A stretch of DNA of 37,298 bases from Promethearchaeota archaeon (lineage in GTDB: Archaea; Asgardarchaeota; Lokiarchaeia; Sigyniarchaeales; SOKP01): NCBI GenBank assembly GCA_016839765.1, contig JAEOTP010000028.1:1-37298 (forward strand), read 5' to 3'. The notes beneath the pieces were generated by a model. It saw nothing but the letters and a program-made list of their open reading frames with translations, did not search any database and was not told the DNA's origin. Of the stretch, positions 26,653 through 35,435 are shown piece after piece. The position numbers were made by a program, and so were the translations under genes. How positions within the stretch are numbered: position 1 is the stretch's first letter; the number at the start of each line of letters is the position of its first letter.

Positions 26653-28530
26653 TTGAATAATTTGGAATTAAGAATGCCCCAAGAAAATAGATCTTATTTA
26701 AAACAATTAATGCCAAAAGTATTTAGAACTGAGGGTGATGTTGTTGACTTTGAACCTGCTAAAATTGAACAAAGCTTAATAAAAGAAACAGGATTAAAGA
26801 AAGAAATCGCAGGAAGGATAACAGAATTAGTAGTTAGGAGGATTATATCTTCAGGGATTAAATTTCTTTCTGGTCCACATATTAGAGAAATAGTATGTTC
26901 AATTTTATCAGAACAGCATTTTGAAGAAGAACGTAAGCTGTATACCAGAATTGGTATGCCATTAATGGATTATGAAGAATTACTTGAGAAAGGTTTTAGT
27001 AAGGAGAAGCATAAAATATTGAATCCAGAAAAAATACATCATAAAGCAGCAAATCAATTAGCTGAAGAATATGCATTGCTCAGAATTTTGAATGATGAGG
27101 AATCACATGCCCATTTATATGGAGATATTTACATTCACCAATTAAAATATTTTGATTTAAGGCCTTATAGCCAATTATGGGATCCAAGATTAATTCTACA
27201 TTTTGGCCTTCCACCATTGAAGAATTGGAATATTACCAGTAGAACACAGCCTCCAAAAAACCTAACAGACGCTTGTATTCAACTCGCTAATTGGTTGGGA
27301 ATCATTCAATGTGAGTTCTGTGGAAATCAAGGCTATGATTTTTTTACAATTTTTTTAGCTCCATACGCTACTCATTTATCATACCAAGAGATTAAAACCG
27401 AATTAAGAAGATTCATTAACGAGATTAACCATTTTTCATTGATTTCTGGTAAAGATTTTTTAAAATCTTCCATTGCTTGTTTTCCAACAATTATTGAAAA
27501 TTTAATGAATCTTGATTATATTGATTCACAGGGAAACAAAAAGGGAGTTTATGGAGATTTTGAGGAAGAGTGTTTAAAAATCTTTAATGCTGTTATCGAT
27601 ATTTTTATTGGGGGAGATTATAACAAAAATCCGTTTCTTATACCGAAACATTTAGTATATTTTGATCTGAATTACTTATATCAAGTTAAAGATTCTTATT
27701 TAAAGCTTTTTGAGGAAATCAATAAGACATACACCCCCTATCTTATAAATTTATCAAGTAAATGGATTAAAGATACAATTATTAGAAACATCTCAGATTC
27801 ATATCTTAATCATGGAATTCTTCAAAAAGTATCATTAAATCTTCCTAGGTATGCATATTTAAGCAAAGATGAAGATTTTTTCTTAGAAACATTAATACGT
27901 TATATAAATTTATCTATAGAAATTTTGAATAAGAAATATGATATTATTCAAAAACGGCTGACGACAAATTATTTGCCAATTTGTAGTGGAAGTATAAATG
28001 GGAATCCTTTATATGATTTGAATAGACAAGATTTGTGTCTAGGATTTATTGGATTAAATGAAGCTGTTCAATTTTTAACTAATTGTGAACTTCATGAGAA
28101 TGATGACGCTTTTTCCCTTGGTAAAAAAATATTGCTAGAGCTCAATAAAATATGCAATGAGAAATCTAATCAATTTAATAGAAAATACGCTCTAGTTGAA
28201 AACACTTCAAATGGACTAATGTTTAGATTCGCTAGATTAGACTATAAGCATTTCCCTATGAAAATTAATCCCAAAATTGTAAGGCGTTATAAAAATGGTG
28301 AAAAATTATATTATAATAATTCTGCTCACTTCATTAAGAACACTAACTTAAAGTTAAAAGAACAAATAGCTAAACAGGGGAGATATCAATATTTAATTCA
28401 GAATGGAGTTGTTGAACAAATTTCTCTTAGTAAAAACAAGAGCGAATTTCAAGATGCTCAAGCTTTCCAAAATTTTCTAAAATATACAAGTGAAAAAACT
28501 CAAATTGGATGTCTTAAATTTATTCCTTAA
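26653..28530 (+). CDS. NrdD-like protein with ATP-cone, apparently lacking radical residues
   Basis: Residues about 14-105 are an ATP-cone allosteric domain (PKVFRTEGDVVDFEPAKIEQ). Residues about 115-610 align by eye to class III (anaerobic) ribonucleotide reductase: CEFCGNQGYDFFTIFLAPYA matches its conserved 'AGAQAF...DTYLAPF' block, and VSLNLPRYAYLSKDEDFF and SNGLMFRFARLD match later blocks. Two essentials are not seen. The cysteine-rich CCRLRLD segment that supplies the thiyl radical is replaced by a stretch without Cys. The protein stops at 625, before the usual CxxC zinc site and the RVxGY-type glycyl radical loop. No NrdG activase is nearby. It may be a non-catalytic nucleotide-sensing paralogue. 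The first codon is TTG; the ATG at 26674 is an alternative. Confidence 0.8.
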   Translation: MNNLELRMPQENRSYLKQLMPKVFRTEGDVVDFEPAKIEQSLIKETGLKKEIAGRITELVVRRIISSGIKFLSGPHIREIVCSILSEQHFEEERKLYTRIGMPLMDYEELLEKGFSKEKHKILNPEKIHHKAANQLAEEYALLRILNDEESHAHLYGDIYIHQLKYFDLRPYSQLWDPRLILHFGLPPLKNWNITSRTQPPKNLTDACIQLANWLGIIQCEFCGNQGYDFFTIFLAPYATHLSYQEIKTELRRFINEINHFSLISGKDFLKSSIACFPTIIENLMNLDYIDSQGNKKGVYGDFEEECLKIFNAVIDIFIGGDYNKNPFLIPKHLVYFDLNYLYQVKDSYLKLFEEINKTYTPYLINLSSKWIKDTIIRNISDSYLNHGILQKVSLNLPRYAYLSKDEDFFLETLIRYINLSIEILNKKYDIIQKRLTTNYLPICSGSINGNPLYDLNRQDLCLGFIGLNEAVQFLTNCELHENDDAFSLGKKILLELNKICNEKSNQFNRKYALVENTSNGLMFRFARLDYKHFPMKINPKIVRRYKNGEKLYYNNSAHFIKNTNLKLKEQIAKQGRYQYLIQNGVVEQISLSKNKSEFQDAQAFQNFLKYTSEKTQIGCLKFIP

Positions 28531-28745
28531 TCCCTTACAGTTTTACTTTTTACTTTTTATATTGGAATTAAAATAAAAAATTAAATAATAGGACTATTTT
28601 TGATATATTAACATATTATATTGTTTTAAATCAAAAACATTTGAATAAAAAAATAAAATATATCGGTGTTTCTTAAGAGAAAATTATTATAAATATTTCA
28701 GGCTCTCTTTTTCACTAATTAAAATCTAACAATGCCCATTAAATT

Positions 28746-30164
28746 ATGAGTGGTATAGAAAAACAGATCATAAAATCAGTAATTTTAAGTTTATTTGATG
28801 AAGATGGACCTACACCTAAAATATACTGGCCCCAAGATATAGAAGAATCTGCTCGCTTATTGATTGCAATGAAAACAATCAGTCTTTTAATGGGGGATGC
28901 GGTATATCAAAATGGAACTGAGATTGATGGAGTTAACTATTTTGGTATATTACCTTTTCCTGATTTAAAAATGAATGGATTAACCTATTTTTTTTTAATA
29001 TCTGATCCAAAAGCACGCGGAAATGCAACAGCAGCAACCATTACAGTTTTAATTGATGAGAATAACAGGGTTTTTTTTTATGAAAATATGAAATATCTTA
29101 GAATGATTATAGATAAAGCAGCTTCAAGAGTTCAAACTTCAAAAAGTTTCGATGAGAATAAACAAATTATGGAAGATTTAAGACAAGAATTATTTGAATT
29201 TACTAATGAATTAAAAGATCCATTATCAATAAAACGACAATTAAAAATACTTTTTGTTGGACTGGATAGAGCTGGTAAAACAAGCTTTTTACATGGTGTT
29301 AAGAAGCGGTATTCTGAAATTATAAAAATTCTCCCTACTAAGGGTGTTGTTAGAACAGAAGAAAAATTATTTGAAGAGCAAAACTCTCAAATATCAATCT
29401 GGGATTTGGGTGGACAGCAAAAATATCGAGAAAAATTTCTTGAACAGGGTAAAATATATCTTTATAATGTAGATCTATTATTTTATTTTATTGATATACA
29501 AGATTCAAAAAGAATTAAAGAAGTTATTGATTTATTTAAAAAAATCTTAAACTCATTAAAGGAATTAGATGAATTTCCACCAATAGTGATATGTGTAAAT
29601 AAATTTGACCCAGATTTGAAAAAATCTAAAGAGATTAGGAAGAATTTAAAAATCCTTGAAGAAGAAATAATAAAGTGTTCAAGCGATTTCTTTTTTAAAA
29701 TATTTCATACTTCTGTCTTTGATCACTGGTCTTTAATTTCAGCTTATTCTTATGGGCTCTCACAACTTAGCCCCAATCGTGAATTATTTGAAAATCAATT
29801 AAAATTCTTGGCTAATAAGACAAAATCAGATGCATTATTATTACTAAATGACAACGGAATTATTTTATCAAACTACTCAAACGAGAAATCAAAAATTTCT
29901 GAAAAGGTTTTTGAAATATCCGCACCTCACTTCCAAACTCTCTATAAAACATTTAAAGAATTTAAATTGCTAAAACAAGACTTTATTGTATCTTCAGGAA
30001 TAACAGATGAAGAGAGAAAGATCATTTTTAAAAAAATTGATATAGATAAACATAATTTATATTTACTTCTTTTTATGGAGAAATTTGAAGGAATCGAAAA
30101 GATAGAAAAGCAATTACCAAAATTTACTAAAAATGTAAAAGAATTAATCCAAACTTATATCTAA
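28746..30164 (+). CDS. Longin-like / Arf-Rag-like GTPase / roadblock-like protein (copy 2)
   Basis: A paralogue of 20006-21505 on the other strand, 472 residues. The N-terminal longin-like domain has EDGPTPKIYWP (19-29) and ILPFPDLKMNG (68-78). The G domain has G1 GLDRAGKT (172-179), G2 Thr198, G3 WDLGGQ (219-224), a normal G4 NKFD (285-288) and Rag-like G5 TSVFD (322-326). The roadblock-like C-terminal half (about 345-472) has LLLNDNGIILSNYS. All nucleotide-binding motifs are present, unlike copy 1, where G4 is altered. The pair could form a heterodimer as Rag proteins do; this is inference. The longin-winged-helix gene follows 119 bp downstream. Confidence 0.9.
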   Translation: MSGIEKQIIKSVILSLFDEDGPTPKIYWPQDIEESARLLIAMKTISLLMGDAVYQNGTEIDGVNYFGILPFPDLKMNGLTYFFLISDPKARGNATAATITVLIDENNRVFFYENMKYLRMIIDKAASRVQTSKSFDENKQIMEDLRQELFEFTNELKDPLSIKRQLKILFVGLDRAGKTSFLHGVKKRYSEIIKILPTKGVVRTEEKLFEEQNSQISIWDLGGQQKYREKFLEQGKIYLYNVDLLFYFIDIQDSKRIKEVIDLFKKILNSLKELDEFPPIVICVNKFDPDLKKSKEIRKNLKILEEEIIKCSSDFFFKIFHTSVFDHWSLISAYSYGLSQLSPNRELFENQLKFLANKTKSDALLLLNDNGIILSNYSNEKSKISEKVFEISAPHFQTLYKTFKEFKLLKQDFIVSSGITDEERKIIFKKIDIDKHNLYLLLFMEKFEGIEKIEKQLPKFTKNVKELIQTYI

Positions 30165-30283
30165 AATTTAGGTTATACTCCTCTCACTTTTTATTTTAGA
30201 TTATTACAAAAAAGGAAAGTAAAGATTCTTAAGAAGATAATTTTATTATTTTGGTAATAAAAATAAATTATCTTCTATAGATC

Positions 30284-30925
30284 TTGATATACAAAATCTA
30301 TCTAATCGATGGGGATAATGGGATTTCCATACTAGAAACAACATTTAAGGAATTTCAGAAAGGAAAACTTGGAAACAATGTAATCCCTGGATTTTTCAAA
30401 GAGCTAAATCAAATTATTGATAATATTCAAGAAGCTATGGCTAAAGGGAAGAGAAGTGATGAAATGATAAGAATACTAGAATCTGAAGATTCCACAATAG
30501 TAATTTATTATCATCCTGCTTCTAGAATTCTTTTTTGCTCCATTTCTGATGCTGATGATAACACGGATAAATTAACCGAAGTTATTCATAAGATCGCGAA
30601 TAGATTTTGGAAAAAACATCAATCAGATATTAAAACATTTCGAACAACAACCGAGAAAAGTAGATTTCAAACTATTGGAACGGACATTGAGAATTTAACA
30701 CATGGAGGAAAAATTGCAGAAACTTTCCCAAACTTATTAATTGTTAAAAGTGTTTTAGAAAAAATTCTGTCTATGGGGATGATTAATGAATTTGACTTCA
30801 AAATAGCTGTAAAATGCACTGGAGATAATTCTCCCCTAAAGATTGCTAGATTTTTTAATAAAACAAGAACCGAAATTAATGAAGTCTTGAAAAAATTAGA
30901 AGAATTAGACATCATTAAAATATAA
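30284..30925 (+). CDS. Longin-like domain plus winged-helix protein
   Basis: A 213-residue protein starting at TTG. Residues 1-140 follow the pattern of the longin-like segments at 114-2756 and 35436-37298: a short YKIYLIDG strand, a PGFFKELNQIID helix, an ILES-x4-VIYYHPASRILFCSISD beta pair and a long helix with FWKKH. Residues about 155-213 read as a winged helix-turn-helix, with SPLKIARFFNKTRTEINEVL and a final DIIKI strand. The same order, longin then winged helix, closes the receptor-like protein at the right end. It may be a soluble relay or DNA-binding partner of the preceding GTPase. Confidence 0.65.
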   Translation: MIYKIYLIDGDNGISILETTFKEFQKGKLGNNVIPGFFKELNQIIDNIQEAMAKGKRSDEMIRILESEDSTIVIYYHPASRILFCSISDADDNTDKLTEVIHKIANRFWKKHQSDIKTFRTTTEKSRFQTIGTDIENLTHGGKIAETFPNLLIVKSVLEKILSMGMINEFDFKIAVKCTGDNSPLKIARFFNKTRTEINEVLKKLEELDIIKI

Positions 30926-31052
30926 GGTTTGCTTCAAACATTTTATTCAAACCATCGTAAATAATACATTTTCTACGTTAAATAGAAAAGAATAAAAACT
31001 TTCAATATTTATCCTAAATACAACTATTACTGCTAAATTAAGTGTTTGAATT

Positions 31053-31664
31053 ATGGAAACGGAAACTAACGAAAAATTTTATCCAACAATTAAATCACCA
31101 TCTAGAGAACATCATATTAGGAAAGGAACAGGATTCTCATTAACTGAAATTAAAGAGGCTGGAAAAACAATACAATTGCTACATGATTTAAATATTCCGG
31201 TTGATTATTTTAGGAAATCTACTCATAAGGATAATGTAGAAAAGTTAAAAAAGTTAAAAACTGAAAAAAAAAAAGATCAAAAAAAGAAACCCTATGTGTT
31301 TAAAGAAAAGAAACGTACACCATTTAAACCGAAAAAAGAAAAAGTCGTTAAAAAAACAATTAAAAAAGAAGTAGCTGTTAAAAAACCAACGCCTAAAAAG
31401 AAACCAAAGCCTATTAAGAAAGAAAAAATAAAAATTGAACCTAAAAAAGTTAAAAAAGAAAAGATTGAGCTAAAAGGCATGCCATTAACTTCATTAAGTG
31501 GGCTAGGACCAGCAACAGAGACAAAACTTCACGAATTAGGGGTTAATACAGTTGAAGATTTAACAAAAGAAGATCCTAAAGAACTTGCAGCGTTGATTAA
31601 GGGAGCTTCAGAAGAGAGACTCCTAAAGTGGATTGAAGAAGGAAAAGAACTAATCAAACAATAA
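31053..31664 (+). CDS. rpl13e: Ribosomal protein eL13 with C-terminal helix-hairpin-helix extension
   Basis: Residues about 18-70 match eL13 (L13e): HHIRKGTGFSLTEIKEAG, then NIPVDYFRKSTHKDNVEKLK, equivalent to 'RGFTLEELK..G' and 'R..N..ANVQRLK' in eukaryotic eL13. A Lys/Pro-rich basic linker (about 65-140) should contact rRNA. Residues 141-203 form a helix-hairpin-helix-like domain with LSGLGPATETKLHELGV (148-164), as in DUF4332/HhH_5 proteins. eL13 is a large-subunit protein shared by eukaryotes and some archaea. No other ribosomal gene is nearby. The HhH extension is not part of eukaryotic eL13 to my knowledge. Confidence 0.78.
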   Translation: METETNEKFYPTIKSPSREHHIRKGTGFSLTEIKEAGKTIQLLHDLNIPVDYFRKSTHKDNVEKLKKLKTEKKKDQKKKPYVFKEKKRTPFKPKKEKVVKKTIKKEVAVKKPTPKKKPKPIKKEKIKIEPKKVKKEKIELKGMPLTSLSGLGPATETKLHELGVNTVEDLTKEDPKELAALIKGASEERLLKWIEEGKELIKQ

Positions 31665-31798
31665 AGCCATCAAACTCTTAAATTAATTTATTCAATTTAT
31701 GTTGAATAACTTCTTTTATCTTAATTTTCATTTTTATAAAGATTTTTAAAGTTTTAATATATTAGAAAAGTAAGTTTTTCTTAATTATACAAAACTTA

Positions 31799-32299
31799 GT
31801 GTTAAGCGTGGAATACAATTATTATATTTATGATAAACCTGAATGTAAATTGACCATAAACAAGATGCCCATTTGGTTTAGAGAAATTAAGTTTGAAGGA
31901 GATTACAATGAAGGAATTATCGTACTTCATTCTCAAAATGACTATGATGAAATTTGGGGTGCCGACGCCAAAATGGAGATTTTTTGGGAAAAAAAAGATC
32001 GCGCAAGTTTGTTTTATGCAAAAGAAATTCAAAAATCTATTGATATATATAATACTATTGGATTAGTTATTATTTCAAAAGAGAATACGTACGTAATGAG
32101 TCATAATTTTACTTTTTGGTATGGACGACGCTCAAAAATGATTAGAAAAAGATATTATAATGAAAAAAGTATCCATGGTATTCTTTATTGTGAAAATACT
32201 GAACGGTTGATTAATATACATACTACTATTGTTGACAAATTATATGAAAACTTTAAGCCATTCATTCTTAAATGTTATAATAATATTTTATGCCATTAA
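31799..32299 (+). CDS. Hypothetical protein, 166 aa
   Basis: A soluble protein, rich in Tyr, Ile and Trp, predicted alpha/beta. Nothing in it matches a family I recognise. Starts at GTG 31799 or at a second GTG three codons on (31808). Codon use is like its neighbours. Convergent with the Trm9-like gene, 17 bp apart. Confidence 0.55.
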   Translation: MLSVEYNYYIYDKPECKLTINKMPIWFREIKFEGDYNEGIIVLHSQNDYDEIWGADAKMEIFWEKKDRASLFYAKEIQKSIDIYNTIGLVIISKENTYVMSHNFTFWYGRRSKMIRKRYYNEKSIHGILYCENTERLINIHTTIVDKLYENFKPFILKCYNNILCH

Positions 32300-32316
32300 C
32301 TATTCGTTAATTCAAA

Positions 32317-33069
32317 TTATTTATTCATTTTTTGAGCTAAAATAAAAAAGTTGTCTTTCTTATTTGGTCCTCCAAGTTTCTTAAACTCTCTGATTGCAAA
32401 TCCTTTTATAATCTTTTTAACTTCATTTTTAGAGAAAAAATGATAAAATCTATAATAGATTTTGTTATTAGTTGAAATTTTCCAAGAAACAAGTTTATCA
32501 CCGAAGCAATTTAGCCCTTTTTCCTTTTGCTTAATTCTATATTGATTGGAAAACACCCTTTTAATTAAATCTCTAATGAAATAAAATCGATATTTTTTTT
32601 GAAATTTTCTCCATAATGTAATACAACAATAACCACCTGGCTTTAAAATGTTATAAATTTGAGAGAAAAATTTATTTCTTTCTAAATTAGTGTGAATATG
32701 GTGGATGGTTGCTATTGAAAAAACATTATGAAATGATTTCGGTCTTATTGGTAAATAACAAATATCACTCAAAATTAATTGGGGGGTACTTTTCAATGCT
32801 CTAAAAGTTAACTCTAAATCTTTTGACCGTGAAGTAGCGATTTTTAAAAATTCATTAGAATTGTCAATTCCGATCAATTTTTGTGAAAAGGTGGAAAGAA
32901 TTTCAAAATGTCTTCCATTAGCGCACCCCAAATCCATCGTATTTCCAAAAAATTTATAATATTTGTTTTTTAGATGTAATATGAAATTTTCAAAATCTTT
33001 CCAGGGTTTTTTTCTCTTTAAATGATAATCTTTTGCAATTAAATTATATGTAGAATTCTTTAGAGCCAT
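32317..33069 (-). CDS. Trm9/ALKBH8-like SAM-dependent methyltransferase
   Basis: A class I methyltransferase with SAM motif I MDLGCANG (45-52), the acidic end of beta 2 at D69, and motif IV/post near SIATIHHIHT. The opening YNLIAKDYHLKRKKPW and the end RFYHFFSKNEVKKII closely follow the Trm9 family, whose eukaryotic members methylate carboxymethyluridine at tRNA position 34. Trm9 needs Trm112 as partner; none is visible here. Target tRNA modification is an inference. Starts at ATG with MALKNSTYN. Confidence 0.8.
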   Translation of the reverse strand: MALKNSTYNLIAKDYHLKRKKPWKDFENFILHLKNKYYKFFGNTMDLGCANGRHFEILSTFSQKLIGIDNSNEFLKIATSRSKDLELTFRALKSTPQLILSDICYLPIRPKSFHNVFSIATIHHIHTNLERNKFFSQIYNILKPGGYCCITLWRKFQKKYRFYFIRDLIKRVFSNQYRIKQKEKGLNCFGDKLVSWKISTNNKIYYRFYHFFSKNEVKKIIKGFAIREFKKLGGPNKKDNFFILAQKMNK

Positions 33070-33177
33070 TTTATAAGAAATTATTAAACAATTTACATAT
33101 TTTATGATTAAGAAAATAAATAAAGTCTTTAAAATTTTAATTCATTAGCAGATATTAGATTTTATTTTACTATTTTT

Positions 33178-33182
33178 AGGAG
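33178..33182 (+). promoter_or_regulatory. Shine-Dalgarno AGGAG before ATG 33187
   Basis: AGGAG lies four bases before the ATG of the large helical protein and supports that start. Confidence 0.6.
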
Positions 33183-33186
33183 CAAA

Positions 33187-34809
33187 ATGAAAAACATAAG
33201 TAAAATATTAACAGAATTAACAAATCAGCTTAAACCAGAAATTTTAGACTGTTATAATAAATGCCACACTTACATAAAAGACTTATATTCATATAAGAAC
33301 ATAGATGTTAGTAAAAAATTGTCTGATTTACCTAATAATTTAGTCGAACAAAGCATTTATGCTATAATTTCTGCGACTAATTCAGCTTTAAATACGATTG
33401 GAATTCCGTTTCAAGAATTAATCACTGAGGCTGAAATTTTTAATGGAGTGTTTAAAATTCAAAGAGAAAGATATTCAGATTATAATAGTTTCTTTGAATT
33501 AAGTTTAAAGCCGTATATTAATCAATACATCTTTAAAAGCGTTCTTGAATATCTAGTTGGGTTTGATGATAAAAAAATAAAAAATTTAGATTTGTTTGAT
33601 TTATTACCAAAAAATTTTCTAAAGAAAGTGAATAAAATAAAAAGGCAAAGCGAAAATTATTTAGAAGACAAAGAATACCTAAAAAAAATCATTGAAAAAC
33701 TTAATAAGTTTTATGATGCAACCAACTTTTCAATTAACCAAGAAAATTTAGAGGAACTAAGCAGAAAAATGCAAGAAGATTCGAGTGATGACATATTAAA
33801 ACAACTAGAAGAAGCAAAAAAAGAAAATATTGAATTTCTTAGTAAATCACCCTTATCAGACATGATAACAAACAATCAAGTTCAAATTGACAATACAAAT
33901 GAAGTTATTCAAAGTTTCACTAGTTTTCTTGATTATTTTGGTAATTTTCCTCAATTAAATCAAGATTTAATCGGTAATTTAAATATTAAGGTTAAAGACC
34001 TTATCAATTCTGCAGATAATCTTTTCTCTTTTCTTGATTTAGAAAATCTCTTTTATTTTCTAAGCATATTAAGAATATTAGGAAAACAACTACCTTTTAC
34101 TCAAGAGGAAATATTAAAAGCTTTAAATAATTTTGGAAGTGGAAAAGTATTTAGTACAGGAAAGTATCATAAACCAAATCCAATAAGTAACTTTTTTGGC
34201 CTATCTATTTTGTCTGAATTGGGCTTAATTAATCAAACAGAAGTAATAGATCCTTTAGATATTGAAATGTTTTTAGAAAATGAATTAAATAATTTTTTAC
34301 CGGAAAAAACATCTTTAAATTTTTTTACTGTATTATCCTTAAAAATTTTGGAAAGAAACGGTGGAATAATTATAGATAAATATAATTTAATTAAACCGTT
34401 AATAGAGTTAGACTTAATTAACTTAGAAGACAAAAACTTTCCTGTGGATATGTTATACCATATTGGGCTTTTAAAAATGATTGATAAAGATATAAATTTA
34501 AATATATTTAAAAATCCTTATAATACTGAAATTAAAAAGTTAATATCTCCAGCAGGACTCATAAATAATAATTTAACTGATACTGTTAGAGCATTATTGA
34601 TATATGATTTATTAGAATTAAGAATTGATGAATTTGCAACTATTAATACCTTACTTAATAATATAATTAGTTATTCTAACTTCTTTGAAGAAGTAGATTT
34701 TAAAGATTTTAATTGGATGAAAAATAAACTTGCTTTTAAAGTAGAACTTCGTATGCTTTTCTGGACTTTATTAGCTTTTTTACAATTTTCGGATTATTTA
34801 GTAGGATAA
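33187..34809 (+). CDS. Large all-helical protein of unknown function, 540 aa
   Basis: A soluble protein that is almost entirely predicted helix. The first 240 residues are charged with coiled-coil character. From about 245 it has repeated helix pairs with small/hydrophobic alternation, e.g. NPISNFFGLSILSELGLI and LNFFTVLSLKILER, followed by similar units to the C-terminus. These look like alpha/alpha-toroid or prenyltransferase/cyclase-like repeats but show no catalytic zinc or DxDD motif. Function unknown; a scaffold is possible. Its last 16 bp overlap the end of the convergent YkgJ-type gene. Confidence 0.65.
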   Translation: MKNISKILTELTNQLKPEILDCYNKCHTYIKDLYSYKNIDVSKKLSDLPNNLVEQSIYAIISATNSALNTIGIPFQELITEAEIFNGVFKIQRERYSDYNSFFELSLKPYINQYIFKSVLEYLVGFDDKKIKNLDLFDLLPKNFLKKVNKIKRQSENYLEDKEYLKKIIEKLNKFYDATNFSINQENLEELSRKMQEDSSDDILKQLEEAKKENIEFLSKSPLSDMITNNQVQIDNTNEVIQSFTSFLDYFGNFPQLNQDLIGNLNIKVKDLINSADNLFSFLDLENLFYFLSILRILGKQLPFTQEEILKALNNFGSGKVFSTGKYHKPNPISNFFGLSILSELGLINQTEVIDPLDIEMFLENELNNFLPEKTSLNFFTVLSLKILERNGGIIIDKYNLIKPLIELDLINLEDKNFPVDMLYHIGLLKMIDKDINLNIFKNPYNTEIKKLISPAGLINNNLTDTVRALLIYDLLELRIDEFATINTLLNNIISYSNFFEEVDFKDFNWMKNKLAFKVELRMLFWTLLAFLQFSDYLVG

Positions 34810-35408
34810 TTATTATTTAAAAGAAAATTTAAGAAATTTTTCACTGAAGGTTTAATTTTATTTTCATCGACTAAGGTGTTATACTTATTAATTATATCTT
34901 CATTCAATTCCATATCTTTTAAGGTATTATTTCCTAATTCTAAGTGTTTCTCAATATTAATAAGAGGAGAATCTCCGCCTATTCCGGGACAATATTCAAC
35001 TCCTTTATTACTATAAAATATATCTATTTCACTTTTATGTATTCTCTTAAAAGAAAAGGGAAAAGTTCGACAAAAGTTCGGACGTAAATTATAAATTTTA
35101 CATATTTTATTTTTAGTATCATAAAAATAACATTCTCCAGTCTTTTTCTTGAATAAACCTACAAAAGCGAACCCTTTTTGTGTTTTTATAGGAGATATTA
35201 CCATTTTTTTACGATCTTTTTCATTCAGCTCCGTTTCAAATACATAAAATGCTAATACGTAAATTAACTCATTAAGAGTTAGAGTTAATCCATCTTTAAT
35301 CCTTAATATATCACTAGAACTAATATTTACTATTGTATTACTATCTGTACAACAATTACCACATCTAATACATTCAAATCTAAAATCATGTGATATTTTC
35401 ATTTTCAA
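34794..35408 (-). CDS. YkgJ-type cysteine-cluster protein (copy 2)
   Basis: 204 residues. Near the N-terminus FECIRCGNCC (11-20) gives the CxxCxxCC metal cluster. Later cysteines occur in GECYFYD, NKICKIYNLRPNFCRTFPFSF and EYCPGIGG, in the same order as the protein at 17035-17793. The metal (zinc or Fe-S) and function are not established for this family. It lacks the charged extensions of copy 1. The next upstream gene on the strand is the receptor-like protein, 27 bp away, so co-transcription is likely. Confidence 0.85.
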   Translation of the reverse strand: MKMKISHDFRFECIRCGNCCTDSNTIVNISSSDILRIKDGLTLTLNELIYVLAFYVFETELNEKDRKKMVISPIKTQKGFAFVGLFKKKTGECYFYDTKNKICKIYNLRPNFCRTFPFSFKRIHKSEIDIFYSNKGVEYCPGIGGDSPLINIEKHLELGNNTLKDMELNEDIINKYNTLVDENKIKPSVKNFLNFLLNNNYPTK

Positions 35409-35435
35409 AATATAAAAATAAAAAGTAAATATAAT

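Noticed and set aside
31240-31450. Tandem DNA repeat in the A-rich stretch
   Set aside because: The repeated AAA/GTT pattern is explained by the Lys/Val/Pro-rich linker of the eL13-like protein.
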